Below, in pieces: positions 54,019-63,086 of a stretch of DNA of 64,000 nt. The notes beneath the pieces were generated by a model. The model had not been told where the DNA came from and did not search any database. It worked only from the letters and a program-made list of their open reading frames with translations. The translations under genes were made by a program, and so were the position numbers. Numbering within the stretch: position 1 is the first letter of the stretch; each line of letters starts with the position of its first letter. This stretch comes from Prosthecodimorpha staleyi. Its GTDB lineage: Bacteria > Pseudomonadota > Alphaproteobacteria > Rhizobiales > Ancalomicrobiaceae. Location: assembly GCF_018729455.1 (NCBI RefSeq), contig NZ_JAHHZF010000003.1, forward strand, positions 161,052 to 225,051. Direction: 5' to 3'.

Positions 54019-54591
54019 TCACCCCTCCCCCAACGCCCCGATCACCACCGAAATCCCCGCCCCAGCGGCCCGTGCCTCCGCCTCCGCCGCGACCACCTCG
54101 ATCACCGCATATCCCTCCGCCCCCGGCCGGCGGTGGATATGCGTCGCCCGGGTGGCGGCGTCGATGACCCAGTATTCCGGTACGCCCTGGTCAGCATAGA
54201 CGGCGGCCTTGGGGCCGAGATCGAAGCCGAGGGTCGAGTCGGCGATCTCGATCACCAGCAGCGCGTCCGGGCCGCGCAGGCGATCGAGCGGGATGGCGGA
54301 CGGATAGAGCAGCAGGTCTGGTTCGAGATAGAGCGCCTCGCCCAGGCGCCAGCCGGGTTCGGAGGCGATGCGCAGGCCGGGTGGGCGATGGTCGAAGAGA
54401 TGTTCGAGCAGGGCGACGCGCAGCGCCTCGTGGCGCGCTCCCTTGGGCGACATCGGCAGGATCTCCCCGGCCACGATCTCCAGACGCTCGTCGGGACCGA
54501 TCAGGCCGACCTCGACCATGCGCTCCACGTCCTCGACCGTGAAGGCGCGGCGCAGGCGTCCGTCCGCCGAAAGAACCGTGCGCATGTTCAT
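54019..54591 (-). CDS. Uma2 family endonuclease
   Basis: A 190-residue protein of the Uma2/DUF820 family with a PD-(D/E)xK fold: FTVEDVERMVEVGLIGPDER, EIVAGEILPMSPKGARHE, ASEPGWRLGEALYLEPDLLL with the Asp, LLVIEIADST with the Glu, and YADQGVPEYWVID. Often seen in cyanobacteria and scattered elsewhere in mobile neighbourhoods. Two Met starts lie two codons apart (54591, 54585). GC content is that of the chromosome. Confidence 0.88.
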   Translation of the reverse strand: MNMRTVLSADGRLRRAFTVEDVERMVEVGLIGPDERLEIVAGEILPMSPKGARHEALRVALLEHLFDHRPPGLRIASEPGWRLGEALYLEPDLLLYPSAIPLDRLRGPDALLVIEIADSTLGFDLGPKAAVYADQGVPEYWVIDAATRATHIHRRPGAEGYAVIEVVAAEAEARAAGAGISVVIGALGEG

Positions 54592-54734
54592 GCGCGAGAC
54601 TTTAGAGCATTTCCCGATCGGACGGAAACGTCCGGCCGGTCGGCAGGCGACCGGGGATCGCCGTCCGGGGCCGATTGACGCCCGCCGGCAAGGGGTTCAA
54701 GCCGGACCGGCCGGAACGCCGCAATGCCCCGCCC

Positions 54735-55328
54735 TCACGCCTCGACGCGGCATTTGATCTCGCGACCCTCGAGCGTCAGCGTCACGGTGACGATGCGGTT
54801 CTTGGCGAGGGGGAAGCGGCAGAGTTCGTAGGCGCGATCGGCGCGGAAGAAGTCGACCGTGACGGTGCCGGTGCGGCGGCGGACGATGGCCGAGGCGGTC
54901 GCGGTCGGGTTGGCGAGGCCGGGGACCTCCTCGCCTTCCAGGCGGTAGATGCCGGCGCCGGTCTGCGCATATTGCCGGCGCAGTTCGACGAAGCCGGTCT
55001 CCTCGGAGAGCTTGCAGCCGGCGAGGCCAACGCCCACCAGGGCTGCCGCCAGGGCGAAGGTCGCGCGCCGGGCGTGGGGTGTCCGCAGGGCCGCGCGCCG
55101 GGTCGCGGCCGCCCCGACCTTCGGCAACTCCGAAAGGGTCGTCCCAGTCCTTGGCCGGATCGCCGCTGCCGGCAGGCTCAAGCCCCCGGCGGGGACAACG
55201 GGTTCAGCGAGCGGGGACGGGCGGCGGCAAGGCATCTCGGCGACCATGGCGGGCAGGCTTTCGCGGGTCTTCAGGAAATCTGCGGCGGTTCGGCACAGGT
55301 CCCGCCGGGCCGCCCCGGAGAGGCCCAT
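54735..55328 (-). CDS. putative lipoprotein of unknown function
   Basis: The frame ends with a clear lipoprotein: TFALAAALVGVGLAGC (lipobox Cys), then KLSEETGFVELRRQYAQTG, AIVRRRTGTVTVDFFRADR and ELCRFPLAKNRIVTVTLTLE. Before the lipobox are about 100 residues of Arg/Pro-rich sequence without features, so the real start is probably internal (no ATG, GTG or TTG stands close to the lipobox). Start and length are uncertain. Confidence 0.55.
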   Translation of the reverse strand: MGLSGAARRDLCRTAADFLKTRESLPAMVAEMPCRRPSPLAEPVVPAGGLSLPAAAIRPRTGTTLSELPKVGAAATRRAALRTPHARRATFALAAALVGVGLAGCKLSEETGFVELRRQYAQTGAGIYRLEGEEVPGLANPTATASAIVRRRTGTVTVDFFRADRAYELCRFPLAKNRIVTVTLTLEGREIKCRVEA

Positions 55329-55410
55329 GCGGGAGAGATTCGGGCCGGGGAGATTTCGGGCCGCACGGGGATGGGACGCAACCCGTGCGGCCCAGATGCC
55401 GCCGACGGGA

Positions 55411-56109
55411 TCAGGATTGCGGCGGGGTGACGGTCTGGATGAAGTTTTTCAGGGCCGAGGACGCGTTGCGGATGTCGTCGGCGAGCCGCTTGATCACCTG
55501 CAGCATCTGGTCGGCATTGTTGAGCGCCTGCAGCTCCTCGATATAGTCGCTGCGCGTCTGCACCGTGCGCAGGAGCTTGGCGAATTCCTGCCGGGCATTG
55601 GTCAGGTCTTCAGCCGCGCGGCGGGCCTCGGTGCCGATGCGGGTCCATTCCTTCAGCAGGAAGGCGCGCTCCTCGGCCGTGAATTTGGTGTCGGCCTCGA
55701 TCTGGCGCTGCTTGGCGCGCGAGAACTCGATCACCTTCTGGCCGAGCGTGGCGACCGGCCCGTTGTCGGAGACCGAGCCGAGCGCGTCGGCGATCAGCGC
55801 CTGCAGCTCGGCCAGTTCCTTGCGGGCCGCATCCGGCGCGGTGACCTTCTCGATGTCCTTGGTCGACTGCTCGATCCGGCCGGTCAGGTCGCCGAGCGAC
55901 TTCTTGACCTCGCCGAGCGTGCGGTTGAAGTCCTCGACCGGGCTCGCCAGCTGCGCTGCGGGCTTCGCCTCCGGGGCGGCGGCCTGGGCCTGCCCGACCC
56001 CGGAGAGCCCGATCGCAGACGGACCCAGGGCCGGCAGGACTGCCGGACCGGCCAGGGCGAAACCTGTGGCGAGCAGGGCCGTCGTCATGAATGCCTGGAC
56101 GCCGGTCAT
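55411..56109 (-). CDS. exported coiled-coil protein
   Basis: A 232-residue protein starting MTGVQAFMTTALLATGFALA, with a signal peptide ending near AQAA. The rest is almost all helix with heptad character: EDFNRTLGEVKKSLGDLTGR, FSRAKQRQIEADTKFTAEER, TEARRAAEDLTNARQEFAKL and LRTVQTRSDYIEELQALNNA. It ends SALKNFIQTVTPPQS. Probably periplasmic and oligomeric. The frame is open upstream without other starts of note. Family not recognised. Confidence 0.75.
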   Translation of the reverse strand: MTGVQAFMTTALLATGFALAGPAVLPALGPSAIGLSGVGQAQAAAPEAKPAAQLASPVEDFNRTLGEVKKSLGDLTGRIEQSTKDIEKVTAPDAARKELAELQALIADALGSVSDNGPVATLGQKVIEFSRAKQRQIEADTKFTAEERAFLLKEWTRIGTEARRAAEDLTNARQEFAKLLRTVQTRSDYIEELQALNNADQMLQVIKRLADDIRNASSALKNFIQTVTPPQS

Positions 56110-56374
56110 GGCGATCGCTCCTTCCGGCTCGGCCGGGATGGTGGACGGGTCGGGGCCGCGCGCTTCGCAGCCCGCCCCGCGAGAGCCGCCCGCCGACCCG
56201 ATCGGGCGACGGAGCGGTCGGATGCGCAGCCTGCGCGGCCGACGGGGCGAAATTCGGGCAGGATCGCACGCCTCGGCACGGTCCCGCAGCGCCATTCACC
56301 ATGCCGGCGCTGCAACCCCGATCCGAGGCCCGGGCGGATTGGGGACCGGATCCGAACCATGCTAGCCTTCGCCC

Positions 56375-56821
56375 ATGTTGCCGTCCCTGCGCCGCATCGC
56401 CGTCATGGCCCTCGTCGTCTGCGTCCTCCTGGCCGGCGCGGCCTTGGTGCTGCTCGGCCATGGCGACCGCAGCGCCGACCAGTCCCGATGGCGCGAGGCC
56501 GCCGCCGCGGCCGCGCCGATCGTCGCGCTGGTCGAGAGCTATCGCCGCGAGCGCGGCGCCCTGCCGCGCTATGCCGGCGATCTGGCCGGACAGGTGCCGG
56601 ACGGGCTGGTCGCCGAGGATATCGGCGCGCTGATCCGCTTCGACACCGGCACCCCGCCGGCCTGGCTCTACAGCCTCGATGCGGACGGAACCGGCTTCGA
56701 ACTGTCGCGGAAGCTGGGAACCGACACGAAACTGGTCTATTCGGAAGAAGCCGGCCGGGGCCGCTGGACCTACGACCCCGGCGACGGCAACGATCCCGTG
56801 CCCGTCGAGATCCATCCATGA
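56375..56821 (+). CDS. small membrane-anchored protein, unknown function
   Basis: A 148-residue protein with an N-terminal anchor (RIAVMALVVCVLLAGAALVLL) and a periplasmic part with ALVESYRRERGALPRYAGDL, GTPPAWLYSLDADGTGFELS and GRGRWTYDPGDG. The anchor followed by E-x-YRRERG-LP resembles type II secretion/pseudopilin-like proteins, but the prepilin cleavage site is not seen. Coupled by ATGA overlap to the next gene. Confidence 0.65.
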   Translation: MLPSLRRIAVMALVVCVLLAGAALVLLGHGDRSADQSRWREAAAAAAPIVALVESYRRERGALPRYAGDLAGQVPDGLVAEDIGALIRFDTGTPPAWLYSLDADGTGFELSRKLGTDTKLVYSEEAGRGRWTYDPGDGNDPVPVEIHP

Positions 56822-57501
56822 TCCGCTCCGCCTCCGCCGGCCTTCTTGCGGCCTGCTTCCTTGCCGGTTCCGTCTCCTGCGGCCCCGGCGCCGCCCCGGC
56901 CCTGGCCGCGCCGGCCTCCTTCGATTGCACCAAGGCTCATAACGCGACCGAGCGCGCCATCTGCGCCGATGCCGGGCTCTCGGCCCGGGACCTGGAGATC
57001 GCCGGCACCATCGCCGGCCTGCTGCGCCGGCTCGATCTGGTCACGGCGAAGATCCTGCGCGAAGACCAAGCCGCCTTCCTGGCCGACCGCAACGATCTGC
57101 AGGGCGACCGCGCCGGTCTGGCGACGGCGCTCGCCGCGCGCTCCGCCTTCCTGGCCTCGATCGACCCGACGCCGCGCGCCGACTTCGCCGGCGACTGGGC
57201 CAACGCCCGCGGCCGGCTGGTGGTGCGCCGGGGCGATGCCGGCAGCTGGATCGTCGAAATCGACGCCCGCGATCCCGGCGGCCTGTGGACCTGCCGCTTC
57301 ACCGGCACCGCCAGGGGCGGCCGGCCCGATCTTGCGGCGGAATCCCGGGAGACCGCCGTCGGCTGGACCGTGCGGATCGCCCGCAAGGCCGGCGCGCTGC
57401 AGGTCTCCGTCGAGGTGCCGGACGGCGGCAAGCCGGGCGCGCCCTTCCCGGCCTGCACCGAGCGCGGCAGCGTCGCGGGCGGCTACCTGCCGGTCAAGTG
57501 A
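56818..57501 (+). CDS. LprI-like secreted protein (lysozyme inhibitor family N-terminus)
   Basis: A 227-residue protein: signal peptide with a lipobox-like SVSC, then FDCTKAHNATERAICADAG and LSARDLEIAGTIAGLLRRLD, the LprI/DUF1311 pattern (F-C-KA----E--IC----LS--D). The C-terminal half (about 110-227) is a beta domain with two Cys (LWTCRFTGTARGG, FPACTERG). The start overlaps the preceding stop as ATGA. Confidence 0.75.
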   Translation: MIRSASAGLLAACFLAGSVSCGPGAAPALAAPASFDCTKAHNATERAICADAGLSARDLEIAGTIAGLLRRLDLVTAKILREDQAAFLADRNDLQGDRAGLATALAARSAFLASIDPTPRADFAGDWANARGRLVVRRGDAGSWIVEIDARDPGGLWTCRFTGTARGGRPDLAAESRETAVGWTVRIARKAGALQVSVEVPDGGKPGAPFPACTERGSVAGGYLPVK

Positions 57502-57505
57502 CGGC

Positions 57506-57533
57506 AGCCCGGCCGCAGCCGCGCCGCCGGGCT
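57506..57533. terminator. weak inverted repeat between convergent genes
   Basis: AGCCCGGC and GCCGGGCT flank a 12-base loop in the 36 bp between two convergent stops. No U-run on either side, so it is only a possible shared end. Confidence 0.35.
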
Positions 57534-57537
57534 TGGC

Positions 57538-58212
57538 TCAATCCTGGATGAAGGGATTGGAGACCCTTTCGTCGCCGATCCGGCTCATGCCGCCATGGCC
57601 GGGCAGGAAGACGAAATGGTCGCCGAGCGGCAGCACCTTGTCGCGGATCGACCGGATCAGCGTGGCGTGGTCGCCGAAGGGGAGATCGGTGCGGCCGATC
57701 GAGCCCTGGAACAGGACATCGCCCATCAGGATGAAGCCGGCCTCGCGCTGCACGTAGATCACGCTGCCGGGCGAATGGCCCGGGCAGTGCAGCACGTCGA
57801 AGCCGATCGAACCAACCGTGACCCGGTCGCCCTCCTCGAGCCACTGGTCGGGCGTGGCGGCCTCGTATCCGCTCAGGCCCCATTTCGCCGCGGAAGTCGG
57901 GATGTTGGCCAGGATCGCGGCCTCGGCGCGGTGCGGCCCGACGATCGGGACCGGTCCGCCCTGGCGGGCCTCGAGCGCGGCCTTCAGGGCGGCCGCACCG
58001 CCCGCATGGTCGAGATGGCCGTGCGTCAGCAGGATCTTTTCGATGCGGGCGTTCATCTGCCCGATGCCGGCCAGGATGCGCGGCACGTCGCCGCCCGGAT
58101 CGACCACCGCGCCGATGCCGGTGGCCGTCTCGACGAGGATCGAGCAGTTCTGCTGGAAGTCGGTGACGGGAACGAGGGCGATGCGAAACGGCGGGTCTTG
58201 GTCTTCGGACAT
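57538..58212 (-). CDS. MBL-fold metallo-hydrolase (glyoxalase II-like)
   Basis: A 224-residue zinc hydrolase. Seen: FQQNCSILVETATGIGAVVDPGG, here by its ends (about residues 18-40), the metal motif LTHGHLDHAGG (HxHxDH), HCPGHSPGSVIYVQREAGF with a further His, GDVLFQGSIGRTDLPFGD with the bridging Asp, and LPGHGGMSRIG with the last His. Such proteins cleave thioesters or persulfide-like substrates; the exact substrate is unknown. Confidence 0.9.
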   Translation of the reverse strand: MSEDQDPPFRIALVPVTDFQQNCSILVETATGIGAVVDPGGDVPRILAGIGQMNARIEKILLTHGHLDHAGGAAALKAALEARQGGPVPIVGPHRAEAAILANIPTSAAKWGLSGYEAATPDQWLEEGDRVTVGSIGFDVLHCPGHSPGSVIYVQREAGFILMGDVLFQGSIGRTDLPFGDHATLIRSIRDKVLPLGDHFVFLPGHGGMSRIGDERVSNPFIQD

Positions 58213-58568
58213 GTCGGGCTCCGGCTGTACGTCCCTGTCTTAGGGCGCACGCCCGGCAAGGGAAACCACGCCGTCGATTCGATCTGCATCACAGGCCGGG
58301 CGGGCGGGTTGAAAGGCTCCGGACCATCCCCACCTTCCACAGGCGGCCGCGCCGGCTCCGCTGCGCCGAAGGGTCGGCAAACGGCACTTTGGGGCGGTTT
58401 TCCGACCGCACACGAAAATTTGATCCAAGAAGCGGGTGCCGGCGGCATCCATGGCTCATGCCGGAAATGTTGTTCTGATACGCCATCGGGATCGAAGGCT
58501 GCGGCCAAGTCGCCAACGCTTCCTTAACCAACTTTCACGCCCTCGAATCGGAGCTCCGGAGTCCGGCC
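58213..58568. other. divergent intergenic region
   Basis: 356 bp between the MBL-fold gene (minus) and the DM13 gene (plus). The segment 58390-58540 is less GC-rich and should contain promoters. No coding frame or repeat module is credible. Confidence 0.4.
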
Positions 58569-59201
58569 ATGCGCGCCAGCACCATCGCGGTCGTCAGCCT
58601 CGTCTGCTGTCTTTCCGTGGCCTTCGGAGCCCCCATTGTGTTCGGTCGCGGCCAGACGCCGGCCGGCGCCGCCGAAACCGTTCCGGCGGCGGTCCCCGGC
58701 CCCATGCGTGCGCCGGCCGCCGAGGCGGCCGCGGATCCGGCCGCAATCGCCGCGCCGGGCCCGGCAGCGACCGGCACGCCGTCGCGCGACGGCGATGCCC
58801 AGCCGGCGAAGGGCAACCGCGGCAAGGCGCCCGCGAAGGTCGCCGCCATCCCGGTCACCAGCCTGCAGGGCCGGTTCCACGACGGCGACCCGGGCCGCAA
58901 GGGCAGCGGCGCGGTCGATCTGGCCAAGACCGAGCGCGGCTTCCAACTGAAGCTGACCGGCTTCGCCACCTCGGCCGGACCGGCCCTGGAAATACTCCTG
59001 GTGCCGCATCCGGACCCGAAGAAGTCCGCAGATGTGAATAAGACCAAGTCGGTCTCGCTTGGCACACTCCGCAGCGTCAAGGGCGACCAGATCTATACCC
59101 TGCCGGAAGGGATCGATCCCGCACAGTTCAAGGCGGTTGTGATCTGGTCCAAGCAGCTTTCGGTTCTTTTCGCATCGGCACCGCTGAAACCGCGCAGTTG
59201 A
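58569..59201 (+). CDS. exported DM13 domain protein
   Basis: A 210-residue protein with a signal peptide (IAVVSLVCCLSVAFGAPIVF) and an Ala/Pro/Gly-rich linker to about residue 97. The DM13 domain follows: GRFHDGDPGRKGSGAVDLAK, QLKLTGFATSAGPALEILLV, KSVSLGTLRSVKGDQIYTLP and FKAVVIWSKQLSVLFASAPL. DM13 domains are thought to carry redox-active Cys or heme in some proteins; here no Cys lies in the domain. Confidence 0.8.
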   Translation: MRASTIAVVSLVCCLSVAFGAPIVFGRGQTPAGAAETVPAAVPGPMRAPAAEAAADPAAIAAPGPAATGTPSRDGDAQPAKGNRGKAPAKVAAIPVTSLQGRFHDGDPGRKGSGAVDLAKTERGFQLKLTGFATSAGPALEILLVPHPDPKKSADVNKTKSVSLGTLRSVKGDQIYTLPEGIDPAQFKAVVIWSKQLSVLFASAPLKPRS

Positions 59202-59502
59202 AGACCTGCGCCGGTCCGATACCACGCAGCCACGGAAGCGCTTCGAATTGTCCGAGAGTTGACAGGCTCGAGTCTGCAGGTTCGACAGAAAAACGGGACC
59301 CGGCCTTGCCCTTTTAACAGGTCTCGTTCATAAAGTTCATTGGTGGCGGTTCGGAACTTGGGCGAGACGGTCGGCGCGGCCGGTTCATTGCGAAAACGCG
59401 CAACATCTGTCCCGACGCGGGAACGTGACTGCCTGGAATCGGCCTCGCGCGGCGTGAGGTTTTTTGTGTCTTCGGGGATGTCCCCGCGGGAAAGGGCTTG
59501 GA

Positions 59503-60168
59503 ATGAGGGATCGTGGTTTCGGCGGTCGCGGTGGAGGCGGTGATCGCGGCGGCTTCGGCGGCGGGCGTGATCGGGGCGGCTTCGGCGGCCGCGACGAGGG
59601 TTTCGGTGGTGGCGATCGCGGCGGTTTCGGCGGCGGTGGCGGTGATCGTGGCGGTTTCGGTGGCCGTGGGCGGCGCGAGTTCGGCGATCAGGGCGGTTTC
59701 GGCGGCGGCGGTGGTGACCGCGGCGGCTTCGGCGGTGGTGGCTTCGGCGGTGGCGACCGCGGCGGCTTCGGTGGCGGTGGCGGTGGCGGTGGCCCTGGCG
59801 GCGGCTTCGGCGGCGGCGGCGGCTTCCGTCCGCGTCGGCGCTTCGAGGGCGAGGAAGCCGGCGGTGGCGAGGGCGGTTTCCGTCCGCGTCCTCCGGTCGA
59901 TCGCGGCCCGCGCCAGAACGGCACCGTGAAGTTCTTCAACGCCGAGAAGGGCTACGGCTTCATCACCCCCGACGAGGGCGGTGCGGACGTGTTCGTCCAT
60001 GTGAGCGCCGTGGAGCGTTCCGGCCTGGGCGTGCTCGACAAGGGTCAGAAGATCTCGTTCGAGACCGAGCCGGATAAGCGCGGCAAGGGTCCGAAGGCCG
60101 TCAACCTGCAGGTGCTCGAAGGTGGCGCCGGCGGCGACGGCGACGACCAGCCGATGCTGGACGACTGA
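59503..60168 (+). CDS. cold-shock-domain protein with long RGG/glycine-rich N-terminus
   Basis: A 221-residue protein. Residues 1-130 are almost entirely Gly with Arg, Asp and Phe in RGGFGGG-type units. The cold shock domain (about 136-205) has NGTVKFFNAEKGYGFITPDE (RNP1-like KGYGFI) and GADVFVHVSAVE (RNP2-like VFVHVS). CSD proteins bind RNA or ssDNA; an RGG tail usually adds weak RNA binding and condensate formation. A leader of about 300 bp precedes the ATG. A strong terminator follows 39 bp after the stop. Confidence 0.9.
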   Translation: MRDRGFGGRGGGGDRGGFGGGRDRGGFGGRDEGFGGGDRGGFGGGGGDRGGFGGRGRREFGDQGGFGGGGGDRGGFGGGGFGGGDRGGFGGGGGGGGPGGGFGGGGGFRPRRRFEGEEAGGGEGGFRPRPPVDRGPRQNGTVKFFNAEKGYGFITPDEGGADVFVHVSAVERSGLGVLDKGQKISFETEPDKRGKGPKAVNLQVLEGGAGGDGDDQPMLDD

Positions 60169-60207
60169 TATCGTCCCGCCCGGGATTGCTGTCTCGGGAT
60201 GAATCCG

Positions 60208-60237
60208 CCCGCGCCATGTCCGCATGGCGCGGGTTTT
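60208..60237 (+). terminator. rho-independent terminator of the cold-shock gene
   Basis: CCCGCGCCATG, loop TCCG, CATGGCGCGGG, then TTTT: a perfect 11-bp stem with a U-run. Confidence 0.88.
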
Positions 60238-60947
60238 CATTTCGCCCCGACCCGCCGCCTCCCGGCCCAATGCCCGCCTGCGTGTCGACACTGCGGCGCC
60301 GCGCCGATCCGGACCATCGCGCCGACGCCGACGCGTCCTGCCGATCCGGGCGGCCACGGCTTTGTCCCGGCTGCGCCCGGCCCGTTCCCCCGGGAAGGGC
60401 GTCACGACTGCGCAATCGCTGCGATCCGGCCGCCCGCACGGATCGGGAGCCTCGCCCCGGGGGCCTTGGGGGCAGCGTGCTCGGCCGTCCACCGCACCAG
60501 CCCCGTGGCTCGATCGAAGCGGACGCATCCCGCCCGTCTCATGCATCCGATCCACCGGTTCTTTGATCGAACGGTCGATTCAATCTGGTAGCCGCGAGCG
60601 GCGAATGCCGGGATTGCCCTCTGGCCTGCGATCCATCCCACCAACCTCTCGTGGCGGGATGCCTCCGTCTCGCCGCCCGCCCCTCCCCTGGCAATCGGAT
60701 GCGGCGCGCGCCCCGTCAGCCCGCCGGCCGAACTCCGCCCACTCGCATCCGCCTACCTCGAAGCCGCCCACCTCGAAACCCGCCGAGCCTCTATCGGGTT
60801 CCTTGCTGTTTGCCCGTGCCGAGACCGCCGCTCCCCGGCCCGGCCCTCCACGCCCCGGCCCGGCCCTCGATCCAGGCCGTCGCCGGTCCGGGTCGAAAAT
60901 TCACGTCGCCTCGTCTTCAACCCACCAGATGAACCGTTGATCCGCCG
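60238..60947. other. intergenic region before rlmJ
   Basis: 710 bp with open frames in several phases, all Arg/Pro-rich and overlapping one another, without ribosome sites or family features. It includes a string of near-repeats around 60750-60785 (GCCGCCCACCTCGAA/CCTCGAAGCCG). I see no gene, RNA or palindromic module. Confidence 0.45.
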
Positions 60948-61829
60948 ATGAACTACCGCCACGTCTATCACGCCGGAAACTTCGCCGATGTACTGAAGCA
61001 CGCCGTGCTGGCCCGCATCATCGTGCATCTGCAGAAGAAGGAGACGCCCTTCCGTCTGCTCGACACCCATGCCGGCACCGGCCTCTACGATCTCTCGGGC
61101 CCGGAGGCGCAGAAGACCGGGGAATGGCGCAACGGCATCGGCCGCATCCTGCGAGCGCCGCTCGACCCCGACAGCGCCGCCCTGCTCGCGCCCTGGCTGG
61201 CCGCGATCGCCGCGGCCAACGGCATCGAGCAGGTCGTCCCCGGTGCCGCCTTCGAACCCGCCCGACTGACGGTCTATCCGGGCTCGCCGATGATCGCCCG
61301 GCACATGCTGCGCAAGGTCGACCGGCTGACATTGACCGAACTGCACCCTGCCGATTTCACCCGCCTCTCGACGCTCTTCGCCGGCGACGTGCAGGTCAAG
61401 ACGATCGAACTGGACGGCTGGCTGGCGCTGAAGAGCTTCCTGCCGCCCAAGGAGCGGCGCGGTGCGATCCTGGTCGATCCGCCCTTCGAGCAGCCGGACG
61501 AGTTCCGGCGTCTTGCCGACGGCCTCGTCGACGGCTTGCGGCGTTTCGCCGGGGGCGTCTTCGCGCTTTGGTATCCGATCAAGGACGAGGCCGAGACCGG
61601 CGCCTTTCATCGGATACTGATCGAAACCGGCATCCGCAAGATTCTGCGGGTCGAATTGCGCACCGCGCAGGTCGAGCCGGGCCGTTCCCTGACCGGCAGC
61701 GGGCTGATCCTCGTCAATCCGCCCTGGACGCTGGAGGCGGAACTCGGTCGCCTGGTGCCCGCACTCGCCGAATGGCTGGCCACGGGTCGCGGTGCCGGCG
61801 GGCGGGTCGACTGGCTCGTGGCCGAGTAG
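60948..61829 (+). CDS. rlmJ: 23S rRNA (adenine(2030)-N(6))-methyltransferase
   Basis: A 293-residue RlmJ enzyme that methylates A2030 of 23S rRNA with S-adenosylmethionine. Start MNYRHVYHAGNFADVLKHAV is the family signature. Next are LLDTHAGTGLYDLSG (SAM motif), YPGSPMIARHMLRKVDRL, ELHPADF, and the catalytic GAILVDPPFEQPDEF (DPPF). FALWYPIKDE and SGLILVNPPWTLE follow. Intact, normal length. Confidence 0.95.
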   Translation: MNYRHVYHAGNFADVLKHAVLARIIVHLQKKETPFRLLDTHAGTGLYDLSGPEAQKTGEWRNGIGRILRAPLDPDSAALLAPWLAAIAAANGIEQVVPGAAFEPARLTVYPGSPMIARHMLRKVDRLTLTELHPADFTRLSTLFAGDVQVKTIELDGWLALKSFLPPKERRGAILVDPPFEQPDEFRRLADGLVDGLRRFAGGVFALWYPIKDEAETGAFHRILIETGIRKILRVELRTAQVEPGRSLTGSGLILVNPPWTLEAELGRLVPALAEWLATGRGAGGRVDWLVAE

Positions 61830-61931
61830 CCGCACCGCCCGAGAACCGTATCCCGCCGGTAGCTGCACGCTTGATTTGCCCGACACCCTCCCGCAGTCTC
61901 GGCCGACGCCGCCAAGCCTGAGGATTCCGTC

Positions 61932-62405
61932 ATGTCGCGCCTATCCCGCCTCGTTTCGTCCGGGCGTCTCCGCGCCGCCACCCTGGCGATCGCCGCCGTT
62001 GCGGCGACGGGCCTGCCAGCTCCGTCGGCCCGGGCCGGGCTTCTCGACGCGATGGTTGCCCCCAGCGACGTGCCGGCCTGCGGGGATGCCGGCGTCGTGG
62101 AGACGATCCGCGAAAAATTCGTCCATTTGGACGCCAACGTGCTGCACCGGGGCCTCGCCATCCAGCAGGTCGATCGCATCCGGCAGAGCCATTTCGGCAA
62201 TCTCAATTCCGGCCCCGTGCTGCGGCGCTACTGCTATGCCCATGCCTATCTCAACGACGGTCCGCGGCCGAAGACGCTCTACTATCTGATTGAGCAGAAT
62301 TACGGTTTCCTCGGTCTGTCCTGGAATGTCGAATTCTGCGTCCAGGGCTACGATCGCTGGCGGGTCCAGGACGGCAACTGCCGCGCCGTCCGGTATTGGT
62401 GGTGA
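61932..62405 (+). CDS. secreted hypothetical protein upstream of the RNase T2 gene
   Basis: A 157-residue protein: signal peptide (AATLAIAAVAATGLPAPSARA), then four Cys, VPACGDAGVVETIREKFVHL, RRYCYAHAYLNDGPRPKTLY, WNVEFCVQGYDRWRVQDGNC. The paired Cys and YYLIEQNYGFLGLSW beta segment suggest a compact disulfide-bonded fold. The next gene starts three bases after its stop, so they are one operon. Family not recognised. Confidence 0.75.
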   Translation: MSRLSRLVSSGRLRAATLAIAAVAATGLPAPSARAGLLDAMVAPSDVPACGDAGVVETIREKFVHLDANVLHRGLAIQQVDRIRQSHFGNLNSGPVLRRYCYAHAYLNDGPRPKTLYYLIEQNYGFLGLSWNVEFCVQGYDRWRVQDGNCRAVRYWW

Positions 62406-62408
62406 GCC

Positions 62409-63086
62409 ATGGCGCGATGGCTTGAGCGGATCGGCCGTACGGCCGGACGGGCCGCCTGCCTCGCGGCCTGCGCGGTTGCCTGGAGCCTTGGGCCGGCCCG
62501 GGCCGGCGACGAGCCCGGCCGGTTCGATTTCTGGGTCCTATCGCTGTCCTGGTCGCCCAGCTACTGCGAAGCGCAGGGCGACCAGCGGCGGGATCAGCAA
62601 TGCGCCCGCCCCTTCGCCTTCGTCGTGCATGGGCTTTGGCCGCAATATGAGCGCGGCTATCCGCGCAATTGCCCGGACAACGCCGGACGCCTGCCCGACC
62701 GGCTGATCCGCGACCAGCTCGACATCTTCCCGGCCTTCGGCCTCGTCATCCACGAATGGCGCTCGCACGGCACCTGCTCGGGCCTGACGCCGGCCGACTA
62801 CTTCAAGGCCACCCGCAAGGCATTCGACCGGATCATCGTGCCGGCCGACTACCAGGCCCCGCGCGAACCCCTGATGGTCGACGTGAAGGCGGTCGAGGAG
62901 GCCTTCCTGGCCGCCAACAAGGAACTCGACCGCAACGAGATCGCCATCTCCTGCGACGATCGCCGCCTGCGCGAGGTGCAGATCTGCTTCAGCAAGGACC
63001 TGAGCCAGTTCCGCGCCTGCCCGGAGGTGGATCGCAAGGCCTGCCGTCGGGACCGCGTCTACATGCCGGCCATCCGCGCCCGATGA
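62409..63086 (+). CDS. secreted ribonuclease T2 family protein
   Basis: A 225-residue enzyme with a signal peptide (ending GPARAGD). Both T2 active-site blocks are intact: CAS-I FVVHGLWPQ (His74) and CAS-II HEWRSHGTCSG (His115 and His120, with Glu116). FWVLSLSWSPSYCEAQG at about 35-51 is the family N-terminal strand. It would degrade RNA in the periplasm or outside. Three-base gap from the previous gene, ATGA overlap with the next. Confidence 0.92.
   Translation: MARWLERIGRTAGRAACLAACAVAWSLGPARAGDEPGRFDFWVLSLSWSPSYCEAQGDQRRDQQCARPFAFVVHGLWPQYERGYPRNCPDNAGRLPDRLIRDQLDIFPAFGLVIHEWRSHGTCSGLTPADYFKATRKAFDRIIVPADYQAPREPLMVDVKAVEEAFLAANKELDRNEIAISCDDRRLREVQICFSKDLSQFRACPEVDRKACRRDRVYMPAIRAR

Noticed and set aside
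59513-59929. Ala/Val-rich 138-codon frame inside the cold-shock gene
   Set aside because: It is the +1 reading of the Gly-rich repeat DNA and lacks a separate start signal.
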